Shown: piece after piece, positions 33,587-45,110 of the stretch | How positions within the stretch are numbered: position 1 is the stretch's first letter | Layout of the letters: the number at the start of each line of letters is the position of its first letter | NCBI RefSeq assembly: GCF_019279795.1 | Contig: NC_056729.1 | Location: 1,865,963,077-1,866,027,076 of the forward strand | Reading direction: 5' to 3' | Length of the DNA stretch: 64,000 bases | Source: Protopterus annectens | Taxonomy: Eukaryota > Chordata > Ceratodontiformes > Protopteridae | The notes under the pieces: model-generated | What the model saw: the letters and a program-made list of their open reading frames with translations, nothing else | The model's database searches: none | Told to the model about the DNA's origin: nothing | Made by a program: the position numbers and the translations under genes

Positions 33587-34860
33587 TGTTTTTTTTTACT
33601 CAAATGATTTTTATTTTGATGAAATAACACAATAATGTCATACTTTCATAACATTCAATAACTATTTACAGTATTTACATTCAGCCTGACAAAAATGATT
33701 CAGATAAAAAACATTTGTAGTTAAATAATAAGTTAATAAATAAACTATGATAGTTAAGAAGAGTTTGGTTCCATCTGTAGGGTATCAATCAAATTCAAAA
33801 CTTTCATCCACGGACTATTAACCAATGGCTTAGGAAAAGTTCTTAACTCTAGTTCTTTTCTCCATTAGTATGCATTTCTTCAGTGATGATAGTAATTCCT
33901 CCATTGTGGGTGCTACATTAGAGTTCCATCTTCTAGTTATACATTTTCTGGCTATTGCTAACATTGTCCACAACAAATACAGGTCATCTTTCTTCATAAT
34001 TATTACTATTAATAACATTCAATAAAATTAAGGACTTTGTCAAAACAAATATATCCATATAGATAGCATGAAGAAATTTGTTAATCTCAGTCCAATATGG
34101 TTTTATATTAGTACAGTCATACAAAATATGAGACCAGTCAGCATTAGTGGACAGATGACATCTCCAGCATAACTTGCTGTTTGAAGGGTTCATTTCTGAA
34201 AGTTTCTCAGATGTTAAAAAGGATCTGTGTAGAAATTTCCAATGAAAAATCCTCCAGAATTGTGAGTAAGAAGTTAGTTTAACTGAAAATAAAATGTTTG
34301 TTTTATCTTCCATTGATAATGATACTTGAAACCCTTTAGTTAGGTATTGCCAGTAAGAATCTTTAGGAGCTGTCTTATAGACAATTAAATTGTTATATAG
34401 ATATGATAATTCATTCTTAACATTGATATTGTTGTTGTTGTGTCTTTCGGCTTTTCCCGGTTAGGGGTCGCCATAGCGGAACTCCGGTCCGCTAATGATT
34501 GGCAGTAGATTTTTATGTGCCGAGTTGCCAGCCCTGATGCACAACCTTCAACGAAGGTACGCCCATTCACACATGTCTCCACACACAAGACGCTCTAGCT
34601 GAGAACAGGACAGCGTCTTACTTTGAGGCGACAACGCTACCGCAGCACCACCACCACAGTCCTCATTCTTAAAATTGATATTATTATATAGAATTCCAAA
34701 AATCCAGTTCATAATTTTTGGTATGTTTTTGAAGGATGAGTTATGTATTATTCTACACAGATCCATAGTGTATGCTGTGACACTCTGAAGAACCAACCAG
34801 TCATTAGGGGATAGACCATAGGTTGATGATATACTTTGTGTGTTCAAAGCTTGTTGGTTT
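33587..34860 (-). mobile_element. L1/Tx1-like LINE copy 2, 5'-truncated
   Basis: It begins on the plus strand with a T run (33,587-33,596), i.e. the poly(A) tail of a minus-strand LINE. A 3' UTR like that of copy 1 follows, then ORF2 C-terminus with LCWRCHLSTNADWSHILYDC (near 34,150), the zinc-type motif shared with copy 1. The ORF is interrupted by a SINE at 34,432-34,672 and ends near 34,860. Confidence 0.8.
34432..34672 (-). mobile_element. tRNA-headed SINE copy 1
   Basis: Minus strand: an A-box-like GCTGCGGTAGCG head near 34,650, a CGCCTCAAAG anticodon-arm-like region, a body, the 3' part GGCGACCCCTAACCGGGAAA and a GACACAACAACAAC tail. It is flanked by a ~19-bp imperfect TSD (TCATTCTTAACATTGATATT versus TCATTCTTAAAATTGATATT), so it moved by LINE-type retroposition. 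The middle present in copy 2 is missing here. Confidence 0.75.
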
Positions 34861-34924
34861 TCAATATGTGATTAGATCATGGGACTACACCTTGATTATA
34901 TAAGCTAAGCACAATGTGTTGCTC

Positions 34925-34985
34925 AGTTTCTTTGCCTGATGAAGCCTATCTGGGTGAAAGTGCCTTCTGCACTTGCAACTGTTTA
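34925..34985 (+). ncRNA. Hammerhead ribozyme (type I), best-preserved copy
   Basis: Stem I TTGC/GCAA (34,932-34,935 with 34,975-34,978), core CTGATGA (34,936-34,942), stem II GCC/GGT (with a preceding A-T pair possible), GAAA (34,956-34,959), stem III GTGC/GCAC, 4 perfect pairs closing a CTTCT loop, then TT with predicted cleavage after 34,974. Flanking CAGTTTC and ACTGTTT could supply loop contacts. A stable stem III means it could act as a monomer, unlike the other four loci. Confidence 0.78.
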
Positions 34986-35575
34986 ATTACATTCGTGGTA
35001 TTTAAACTTGTGGAATAAGCAGCAACTTTTTAAGTATGTTGTGGATTTTAAACTTGTGGAATAAGCACTTCTAACTACATTTTGGATTTTAAACTCTTGG
35101 AATAAAGTTTTACTTTTATAAAAAAAACAACTTTTTAAGTACGTTGTGGATTTTAAACCTGTGGAATAAGCACTTCTAACTACATTTTGGATTTTAAACT
35201 CTTGGAGTAAACTTTTACTTTTATAAAAAAACAACTTTTTAAGTACGTTGTGGATTTTAAACTTGTGGAATAAGCACTTCTAACTACATTTTGGATTTTA
35301 AACTCTTGGAATAAACTTTTACTTTTATAAAAAAAAAACTTTTTAAGTACGTTGTGGATTTTAAACTTGTGGAATAAGCACTTCTAACTACATTTTGGAT
35401 TTTAAACTCTTGGAATAAACTTTTATAAAAAAACAACTTTTTAAGTACGTTGTGGATTTTAAACTTGTGGAATAAACACTTCTAGCTACATTTTGGGTTT
35501 TAAACTCTTGGAATAAACTTCTACTTTTAAGAAAAGCACCTTTTCAAGTAAGTTGTGGACTTTGAATTTTTTGAA
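34986..35575 (+). repeat. ~104-bp tandem array following the hammerhead
   Basis: Starts of the TTGTGGATTTTAAAC word lie at about 35,039, 35,144, 35,248, 35,352, 35,449 and 35,552, giving periods of 105, 104, 104, 97 and 103. Each unit is two ~52-bp half repeats (TTGTGGATTTTAAACTTGTG and TTTTGGATTTTAAACTCTTG). The stretch right after the hammerhead (TCGTGGTATTTAAACTTGTG) is a partial first unit. No hammerhead core occurs in the later units. Confidence 0.85.
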
Positions 35576-35874
35576 TTAACTACTGTTTATCCCTGCTCAT
35601 GGTTCCAGTTAGGTTTTTGTTTTGCTAGTCTTCCCTTATTAGTAACGGACCTGTTGCTGCACTAACACTGTTGTTTTACTTTTGCTACTTTTATTTACTA
35701 AACTGCAGTGGCTGTCAAGTTACAAAAGAACAGAACGTAGTCACTCTTCTTCATCCTCCCTCTTTAACATTGTTCCTTATTTCAAATACCCATTTGCTTT
35801 AATAATCTCTATGACACATTCAAGAATAAAACATCATATCACAGTTCAATATAGCTTGTCTAATTTCAGGTCCA
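35576..35874. other. Unassigned stretch, possibly Gypsy-2 3' region
   Basis: No coding potential and no recognisable LTR terminus. It lies immediately 3' of the Gypsy-2 coding end on the minus strand. Confidence 0.4.
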
Positions 35875-38228
35875 ATTCACTGTATATATTTAGGATTGGG
35901 TTTGCAGACTCTGCCTGACCATGTCACATCCAGATTTTGATTTGAATTTGAAACAGGAGTCATCTTTTGAGGTTTATCTGGTACCAAAACATTACTTTGT
36001 ATTTCAGAGCTGTTTGAGTAAAGCTGTTTGTCTTCTTGGAGTTGATTGGTTGGTGAACCAGTCAAGGAACTGGAATCACCAGTACACACAGTCTGTTGTG
36101 GCTTTGGCTCTACGACAGGCAAATGTGTCTGTGATTTCTTCTGTAGTCTACTCCTCCTGACTGAATTATGTAAGACCTTGGATCAACACAAGTGTCCCTC
36201 ACAATTCCAACATGATCATGAGCCTTTGAAGTCTGCATTCTAACAACTTCACCTTGCAACACTGGTCAAAGAGGTCTGTTGGTTTTGTCATAGGATAACT
36301 TCTGTGAGTGATGCCTTCTTGATAGTGGAGTTTTGAATGCCTTTTTACTCTTCAAGGTTGGCACTAACAGCTGTTTGCTGATTGGAAGAGTTGTTTATGT
36401 TTATCTTGACAACAGTCTTTGAGCTGGTCAACCAAGTGTTTGCTAATGGGGGAATGTTTCGAAGATTTAGTAAATTGAGGAACAATCTGCTCGGAATTTT
36501 CAGTCTGGACTTTTCCATTAGATACTGTGGACTGTGCATTCAGCCTGACCATTAGCGTATGGGTATTTTAGGCTGCTAGTTACATGAATAAAATCCCAAA
36601 ATGCAGCAAATTCTTTAAAACATTGACTAGTGAATTGTGCACCATTATCTGAGATGACTTTGTGTGGGCTTCCATGGACTGAAAAATGCCTCTTTAGTTT
36701 TGTAATTACTGTGCTAGATGTCAAATTACGGAGTAAGCTGACTTCAGACCATCGAGACTATGAGTTAATTAGTACCAGTTAATGTTGATCATTCCATTTG
36801 AAAATAACTACTGCTGCTGCTGTCGACCTTGGTAAATCAGGGATTGGGTTAAGTGAAGTTCTTTTTGCTAGTGTCGTTTATTACTGTTGCAAACTGAACA
36901 TGAAAGTGTCTCTTTTTCAATAGCTCTAGACACGGAGGACCAGAACACAATGCATCTTGCCCTACCTTTAGTTGATTCGGTGCCTGGGTGGCCTCTGTGC
37001 AAAATCTTTATGTAGTCATTTTGCAATGATTTAGGAGCTACTACTTTTGGATCTTTCATAATGATGCCATCTTCCACCATGAGCTCATCCCTGAATGGGA
37101 AATACTGTTGAATTTCAAGTGGCAGACTTGTTTGCTGTGTTGACCAGCCTTGCTTGATAATATTACTCAGTTTTTGAAGAATTGGGTCTATAGCAGTCTG
37201 TAGCAATGTGGTTTTTTAACTCATCAAACCGTGATGATGAAATGTGCTTGGCTTCCATGACTTCAATTTCAGCCGTTTCATTTTCTTGTTGCTCTGTCAT
37301 TTTCCTTGCTGTGCATGATAAGGCGTCAGCAAGATACTGTGTTTACCTTTTTTATAGACAATGCTAAAGGTGTATTTTTGCAGCCTCAGCATCATGCTTT
37401 GCAGTCTTGCTGAGGTTGTATGTATCTGCTTGTTCAGAATTGTTACTAGTGGCTGGTGATCTGTTTCAATCTGAACTGGCCTTCCATATGTATAGTCATT
37501 GAATATGGAGCTTTCAAATACAACAGCAAGTAGTTCTTGTTCTGTTTGGGCATAGTGTGTCTCTGTTTGTGTCATGATACAGATGCATTTGAAACTGTAA
37601 TGCCCTCCTGAAGACATTCTGCACCAAGTCCATACTGAGAGGCATCACAGGTGAGTGTCACAGACTTTTGTACATCATAGTATCTTGGTGTGGGCAGACT
37701 GGCAGTTCTCTTTTTTAAAGTATCAAATGCCTCTTGGTGCTGTTCAGACCAAGACCATTTTATGTCCTTTCATGTTAGCTCGTGCAGTGGCGCAGAAAGC
37801 TCTCTAAGGTTTGGGATGAATTTTCCTAAATAATTAACCATACCTAGGAAACGCTGTAAAGATGTAATATTCTCTGGGACTGGCATTTCATTGATTTCTG
37901 TTACCTTTGATGGATCAGAGTGTGACCCTGAACTTGTGAACAAGTGACCAATGTAAGTAACTTCTTTCAGTTTAAATGTACTTCTTAAATGATTTAGCTT
38001 GAGGATGACCTCACATGCATGGTCTAAAACTTTCCTGAGATTCGTATTATGTCCCTTTTCTCCACTGCCTCCACCAATAATGTCATCCACTATAATGGCA
38101 CAAGCATATCTGGCAAATATCTGTTTCATGGCATGTTGCAATACCTCACTGGAGGAACTGATCACAAAAGGTATCCTCAAAAACCTGAATCTAGTGAATG
38201 GTTTGCTGAATGTTGCTAATAAAGATCT
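35875..38228 (-). pseudogene. Gypsy-2: decayed Ty3/Gypsy pol
   Basis: Minus strand, conventional order: RT from 38,228 (a VISSSSEVLQHAMKQIF box, then IVDDIIGGG as the catalytic motif, both Asp present), RNase H (near 37,617-37,297, with TDHQPLV), integrase zinc region (HRGHPG ... CSVCNSNK near 36,990-36,880), integrase core end (ISDNGAQFTSQCF; YANGQAECTV, the last catalytic Glu present) and a C-terminal SGRVCKPNPKYIQ end at 35,880. RT comes before integrase, unlike the Gypsy at 16-23 kb. No LTRs, gag or protease remain. Confidence 0.88.
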
Positions 38229-40320
38229 GTGATCCAGCTTTTGCCAGGTTATCCCTTAATAGTAGGATGTTAGCCTTAGAGTAGTAGAATATTCCAGGGT
38301 TAGCTGGGGTTCCAGGCTTTATTTTTACTTGAACGGAGACCATTTTGTGGTCTGATCTTATCAGAAAAAACATTACACTAGGGAGTGTGCAGCAATGTCC
38401 CATTTAAGTAAGTATGAGATCTAGTGTGGTTGCACCCCTGGTGGATGGATTAACAATCTGGTCTAGAGAGTTTGAGTTTACAAAATCCAGGAATCTCTAT
38501 GCCTGTATGTTTGGTGTTGTATATGATTCTCAGTTAATAGTGGGGTAATTAAAGTCACCCATGAATATGGTATTTGGTTGAAATAGATGGTTTGAGTTTT
38601 ATAGGTCATAGAGGGATCCCTATAGCTTGCAAAGAAGTGGTATTGCATTTTACCTATGGTGATCTGAACATTTAAAAGCTCAAGATCATTTTTCTGTTTG
38701 ACCAACCTTGATGTATATTTACTTCTGATGTAAATTGAGACCTCCACTTTAAGTCCCTGTCTGTGTAGTAGCTGGTCTAAATGCGTTGAAGGCATTTAAC
38801 CTTGCACTGTCTGTGTGCTCTCAGTGGCTTTAAACCATGTCTTAGTGACCGCACAGATGTCAGCATTCAATAGGGTGAAGAGAGCTTCTAAGGAGTGGAG
38901 TTTATTTAGACTCCTAGCATTGAGCAGTAACATATTTAGATTTTCTTGGTTTTGATTTGCTATGTCAGAATTACTTTCAGTTAGGCATTTCCTAAAAAAG
39001 GCATTATGGTGAGAGGGCAGTGTGTTGGTTAATATTCAAAAGCCTAGAGGGGAGAAGTGCCAAACCACCCCTGGCAAAGCAGTGTGGTTTGTTGGCCATC
39101 TCTTTCAATGTGGAAAAGTATTGCACCCCACTTAGAATGACACCAGAAACATCATCATCTCATTTTGGCTTATCCTGGTTAGGGGTCGCCACAGTGGAAC
39201 AACAGTCCGCAGAACGATGGTCAGTGGAGTTTTACAGTGTCGAGTTGCCAGCCCAGCCTTCCACAGAAGGCACACACACACACTCATACATAGGTCCAAT
39301 TTAGAGTATCCAGTCCACCTACACTGTAGACTTGTCATAACCTTTTCCAGATGTGGGAGGAAACCAGAGGAAACTCGCACGACCACAGGGAGGACATGCA
39401 GACTCCACACAGAAGGCACCAGAAACAGTCGATTATTAAAGTCAATCATCTTTTGTTTGTATTGTGGCATTATCCTTGGAGAAGGTAAAATGCTGCTCAG
39501 TGCCAGGCTCATACCAGCCTGGGACACTCCAAGAGCTCCATTATGTGTATCTTTATGTAGTCTGAGGAGGTACTCAGGTCATTTACACCTACACGGACTA
39601 TGACTGAGTTATACTGGTACTTATGGTTCAGTGACCTGAGAGAGCGCATAATGTGGCAGATGCTGGCCCCAGTTAGCAACTGACCGTGACTTTCTTTTTA
39701 CTTAGACTGGTAAGAGAGAGACATCAATGTGTTTCAAAATAGTCTCCAGTAACCAGAATTTTGGATTGTGTGGTGGCTTGCCTTATGGGCTTAGAAGTAG
39801 AGGCTCCATGAGATGTGGCTGTATGTGTTGAGGTGGGTGTTTTAAAAGAGTGCTTTCAGGGCTGTTGAGGGTATTTGTTATGATTACTTCATCTAGGAGT
39901 TCTTTGGGGTTTAGGAAGGTTACATTTAAATGCCTCAACATATGTGGGCATGTGTCTACTTTGAATTGTGTGTGATGGGTGCAGAGTGTGTATAACTGAC
40001 AACCTTATTGACACTGGGAGTGCTTTTATGTAAGAGCTTTCCCTCCAGTGACATTGTGTAAATACATCTCTCATATACTATATCAGTTTGTTTAAGAATT
40101 AACTGATTGTCAGTAAACATGAGACAGTTTCTACATTGCCTCAGAATGCCTATATCTACCAAGCTGGTAACAGAGACAGTGGGAAAATTCATATCCGTAG
40201 CAGCAGACCAATTTTTATTGATTAGACAGCTGGACTGAGAATATAAACTAATGTCAGGAGTATCTAGTTTGCAACTCTGGAGGCAGAACTTGTCACTGCA
40301 GACTAGTTGTGTGTGCAACT
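38229..40320 (-). mobile_element. LINE B copy 2 (ORF1 plus start of ORF2), truncated
   Basis: From the right: ORF1 N-terminus with VDIGILRQCRNCLMFTDN (near 40,150) and a later CERC-like pair, decayed linker, esterase C-terminal part (AGMSLALSSILPSPR near 39,510), SINE insertion, then ORF2 endonuclease (RSDHKMVSVQVKIKP near 38,345; the SDH motif kept). It stops at 38,229 where Gypsy-2 begins. Stops and shifts are frequent. Confidence 0.82.
39149..39418 (-). mobile_element. tRNA-family SINE copy 2, head-truncated
   Basis: Shares the GGTTAGGGGTCGCCA (plus strand) block with copy 1. It has a body with GTGGGAGGAAACC and ACATGCAGACTCCACACAG (plus strand), a body type widespread in fish and other vertebrates. 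The plus-strand left end ATCATCATCT is its tail. TSD CACCAGAAAC lies at both sides (about 39,140-39,149 and 39,419-39,428). It lies inside LINE B copy 2. Confidence 0.75.
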
Positions 40321-41949
40321 AGGTATTGGTGAAATTTCAATAATGCTTTTACAGGAAGAATGTCATCTCAAGGTGTATGTGTCTGTACAGGGCATTGCCA
40401 AACACTTGAGGGGAAACTAATCAGTAGAACCCGATGATTTATGGATGAAATATTTAGGCAGATATTATGAAATTAGGTTAGACAGCAGCAAATCAAGTAG
40501 TACTTGCTAAAAAAAAAATTAGCTTGTCAAGAATGGTGAAACGAGGGGAGTCACCTGAATGGCTACTGCCTGGCTGCTACTAGTGCTATGCAGCAAGGAT
40601 ACAGTGCTCCTTTGCTTCTCTCACCAGAAACAAAACAGTAGCACAAATTTCAAGATGAGAAACTGGCCACAGGCTTTTTGGTGATCCACAGTCTTGTCCC
40701 AGATGATGCAAAGGACTGTAGACTTGTCATAACCTTTTCCTGGTAGATGCCTTGAATAGCATCCAGACCAATCAGGAAGGTCAAACACAGACACTCACTG
40801 CGCAACAAGAAACCATCCTGAATCAATGCACTCTGCTCCTTCTGTCAGTAGGAGAAAATTATGAGCACAGATTTCAAGCTGTCAACTATGAAGCAGTAGT
40901 TAAGCGTACTGGTGATCATCTGTCTCCAGGAAATAATGCTGCTATGTTCCTTCTCTCACTGGGAACAAAACAGAAGCACTGATCTCAAGATGAGTATTGA
41001 GAGGCAGAATGTTGGCTCTTCAATAATTGGTGGTCTTGGAGTAGATGTTGGATTTTAAAGGTAATATGGAAAAATGGGTTAATATCCTAAGAGCTGCAGT
41101 GTGCACTAAGCAGTTAGATATGAAACAGGGGATAACATAAGCTTTAGCTGTCTAAGTGGAGACCCACTAAATTTAAAACAGCAAGATAGATTTGAAGGGG
41201 TTGGGCTCCTTTATTCTGGTTCTATGCAATACAGTGGGATGGCCAATAAATTTAGTTCAAGGGGAGCGAGTTCACAAAATGATAATGTTGTGCTTACTCA
41301 CAACAGTCACTGAAAGAAGAGAGGGAAGGAGATATCCGGCCAAATTTAACATATGGGACAGGCAACTAGGTAGACAGTTTAGTTTAAAAATACACCACCA
41401 CTAGGAAGGGAGGGTGAGGAAAAACTTGATTTCTCTGTGACTTATGAGACACAGCTGTGGTCTCTTTCCTAGTTTAATTATAAAATTAATAGCAGAATGC
41501 AAGTAAAACACAGAGTATAGTAAATAAATCACAATGTACAACAAAGAAAAAGGCAATGAAGCAATATGAAATGCAAGAAAGCACAAACTAACTTTTCCCT
41601 CACAGCAAGTTGTGGCAAAGTCTGGGTGACCTTTTCCAGTGTGAAAGATTGCCACCAGTTTCCGCTGTCTACAGTTCCCAGGTACCTTAGAAATTGTCCA
41701 GCAAAATCTACTACCTCTGACAAGAGAGATCCTAGAACTCCACATAGGCAAATGAAAATTCCTAAGAAAAAATTCCAAGAAAAAAAAAATCAAAGGAATA
41801 GTCCTCCTGGGAGGCCTCAGTGTGGTAGTGGACACCAGTATCTAGTTTCATCTAACAAACCCTACCTCCTCTACTCTATCAAAAAGACTCTTTCTTTTTC
41901 TGTCTGAGAAGCAATAAAGTCAGACAAGTGGGTTAAGCCTTATCAGGGA
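40321..41949. other. Gene-free stretch with an irregular internal repeat
   Basis: Around 40,600, 40,830 and 40,935 related phrases recur (TTCTCTCACxxGxAACAAAACAGxAGCAC), an old local duplication. The 25-mer beginning CTGTAGACTTGTCATAACC (40,716-40,740) is shared exactly with the SINE at 39,323-39,347. Short frames (for example 40,752-40,982 and 41,566-41,907) show no domain. Confidence 0.5.
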
Positions 41950-44579
41950 GGGGCGTTGTATGCCTTGGGATAGTAGCCCAACTCCTGGTGGAATACACCC
42001 TCCTCTTCCCAATCAAATATACCTGTTAGACCACATTGTGCAAGACTTACTGACCCAGGGAACCACAGAAGAGCTCTCCCCATCCTATTCAAGAAAGAGA
42101 TTCTACACCAAGACTTCCTTGTCCTGAGGAAAGAGGGTCATTGGAGACCCACTGTGGAGCTTTCCAGGCTAAAGACTTTTCCGAAAGTGCCCTTCTTCAA
42201 AATGCTATCCTTACAAACTCTTCTACTATTCCTTCTTCCTCAAGCCGTACTGGTTTCCTTAAATCTGAAGGATGCTTATCTTCATATCCACATTCACTCT
42301 TCATGAAGAATATTTGTCAGGTTCTTTTCTGAGTCGTCACATTTTCAGTTTACTGCTTTGCCATTTGGTCTTTCTACAGCTCCAGGGATTTTTGTGAAGT
42401 GTCTGGCTCCAATAGTGGCTTTTTGATGCACTCAGGGCATACAAATATTCCCTTACCTGAATGACCTTTAACTCTAGATTTTACCCAAGGACACACTTCT
42501 AAAGCACCTTCATTACACTGTGCAACATTTGACTTTTCTGGGGTTCACCGTCAATTACAAAAAAAAAAAAATCCAAGTTCATCCCTACCCAACAGTTGAC
42601 ATTTTTTGGGATGCAATTTAGACCCTTGTGCCATGCATGCCTCTGTTCCTCAGGAGAAGGTAACCTCTCATTCAGTCAGGTCCTAATGCTTTCCAGTGAG
42701 GAGCATTGCTTGACCAGCCAAGCTGTCAGGGCCTTAGGACTTGTGGCTGCCACCATCCCTATTGCTGCCCTTTGCCAGACTACACACACGGAAAATACAG
42801 TTCTATCTAAAATCAGTGTGATTCCAGTACTGTCACCTTCCTGATACCCCCATTCTCCTTATTCCTTGCATCAAGAAGGAACTCCTTTGGTGGAGCAACC
42901 AGTTTACTCTAAACTCAGGTCTCCCATTCACTTCAGCCCTGCACAACCAAGTCCTATTTACAGATACTTCAGACAGGGCATGGCGGGCTTGGATAGGAGA
43001 CTGTACAGTCCAGGGGGAGCGGCCTGCCTGTGTACTCAAATAAAACACCATCTTAAAGGAAATGAGGGCACTTCTGCAAGCCCTACAGACCTTCTCACAT
43101 CCTTGGCAATGAGGTACTGTTTTAGTGTACACAAACAACACCACTGTGACGTGGTACATAAACACACAGACAACAAAAAGATGATGTGGTATGTAAACAG
43201 GGAGGCATAAGATCCTATCCTCTGTGCAGGCCAGCACAGGAGGCCTGGCACCAAGCCTCTCACATAAATCTTACTCTTAGATTGATGCACATTCTCTGTC
43301 AACAAAATATGCTGGCAGCCTTTCTAAGCAGGGACCTAGAGGACCTGCATGAATAGTCATTGAACACGGAGGTGTTTAAAGGTATAACTCTCAGATGGAG
43401 GACTCCTCAGGTAGATCTCTGTGCCTCCTGCAAGCATCATCTGCTCCCACTTTTCTGCACAAGGAATCTATAATCTCTATCCTGGAGGACAGATGCCTTC
43501 TCCTTCCAGTGGATGGGAAAGTTCCTTTATGCATACCCTCCTATACCTCTGCTTCCAAGGCTCCTTCTTAAGGTCCTGAATGAATCTCCAAAACTCCTGC
43601 TTCTGGGGAAAAAGGTAGGCAGATTGATCATTCCCACTCCTATTTCACCTATCAAAGGGAACTTACTGGAGAATCCCTCCACAATCAGAAGTAATTACTC
43701 AACAGCAAGGGCAGCCCCTTCATCCCAGTCTGACCTTCATCTGTTTTACCCATTGAATGATTGTTTAATCCCTACAAGAGACAACCTTTTTGAAGAGGTT
43801 ACCCAAATCCTACAAGAAGCCTGGGAAATCAAACACTAGAAAGCCTTGCACAGCGAAGTAGGAAAGAATTTCCATCTGGAGCTTTAAGCGCAAACTACAA
43901 CCTATTTTATTAGACAACCCCAGAGTACTCAAACACTTGTTACATTCATGGTTGGTCTACTCTTCCATTACAGCTCACCTATCTGCCATTAATGCTTGCC
44001 CATATTTGGAGACCCTCTCATGTTCATGTCAGAGGTTAACCTTTTGCTGATGGGAATTTTGCATCTTAACCCCCCCCCCCCCCAAGAATACCTATTACCC
44101 CTCCCTGGATCCTCATTTTGTTTTGGAAAAGCTCACTTTACCCCCTTTTGAACCAACTGCTTCAGCAACCCTAAAATTCTGCACTTGTAAACAGTGCTCC
44201 TCTTTGTCTTGACTTCAGCCTGCAAGGTTTTTGAACTCTATGCTGTCAGGGCTATTCCACCCTTTATCTTCTTCCACAAGGACAGGGTGAGCTTTATGGC
44301 CAATCCGTCCTTCATGCCAAAAGTGTTTAATAAGCTTCTGCTCAACTGAAAGATCAATCTCCTTATCTTTTTCCCCAACCACCAAAATAGGGGGGAAATA
44401 ATATTACACTCATCAGACATTCATAGACAGTTGAGATTTTATGTGGACAAGGTTAATGATATCAGAAAAATAATCAGCTGTTTGTCTCTTATGAATTCCA
44501 GCTTAGAACAACCAGGTTCTAAAGAATTTATTGTTTCCTGGATCTCAAAGGCTATTTCCTTTGGCTACTCTCACATAGG
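41950..44579 (+). pseudogene. DIRS-e: decayed RT, RNase H and YR
   Basis: RT reading starts about 42,030 (FYTKTFLVLRKEG, WRPTVELS, LVSLNLKDAYLH, LPFGLSTAPGIFVK, then FPYLNDL near 42,450, where YLDD is again YLND). RNase H traces lie near 43,030-43,200 (NKTMMWYVNR-type), then the YAYPPIPLLPRLLLK segment near 43,530. The YR N-terminal part follows (LLHSWLVYSS region), then catalytic-domain pieces near 44,110-44,579 (LEKLTLPPFEPT; IHRQLRFYVDK; VSWISKAISFGYSHIG). It is cut before HxxR and Tyr by the LINE B boundary. No ITR or ICR seen. A C run at 44,071-44,083 lies inside. Confidence 0.78.
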
Positions 44580-45110
44580 TTCATAGGAAATTACTAGGCT
44601 TCTGGCTTAAGAGTCCTTACAAACCTATCCTTCATAACTAAATTTTACCCAATGTATGGCTCCTAGGGCCAAGTGGATGGAACTGATTTGTAGCTATGCA
44701 TTGAGTTGCCAAGTGGTGCATTGCACTTGATTTTTGGTCTAATGAGAGTTGAGTACAGCAGGACTACAATTTCCTTGGAACTGGATGCCATACCTTTACT
44801 TGTAAGTTGTGCCATGTAGAATGACTTCCGCACCACTGTGGACACATGGAGTCAACATTCAGGCTACTGTCTGTGTACATAGATTTCTCACCTCTGAGTC
44901 TACTTTTAGTGGTGTACTGTTGATGTTGTAATTTGCATGGCTATTTGATTGCCCAAAGGGTATAATAATGCATTTTTCATATTTAGTTTTGGGCCATGTT
45001 TCCGGCACCAATCATTTGTCTGATCTAGACCCTTTAGAAGGATATCTAAGTCAGTGTGGGGGGGGGTCAGTGATTGCCCCCAGCTTGTAGTTGCCGGCAA
45101 ACTTTGTCAT

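Noticed and set aside
40752-40982. 76-codon plus-strand frame
   Set aside because: It overlaps an irregular local repeat, has no domain and no neighbouring element structure.
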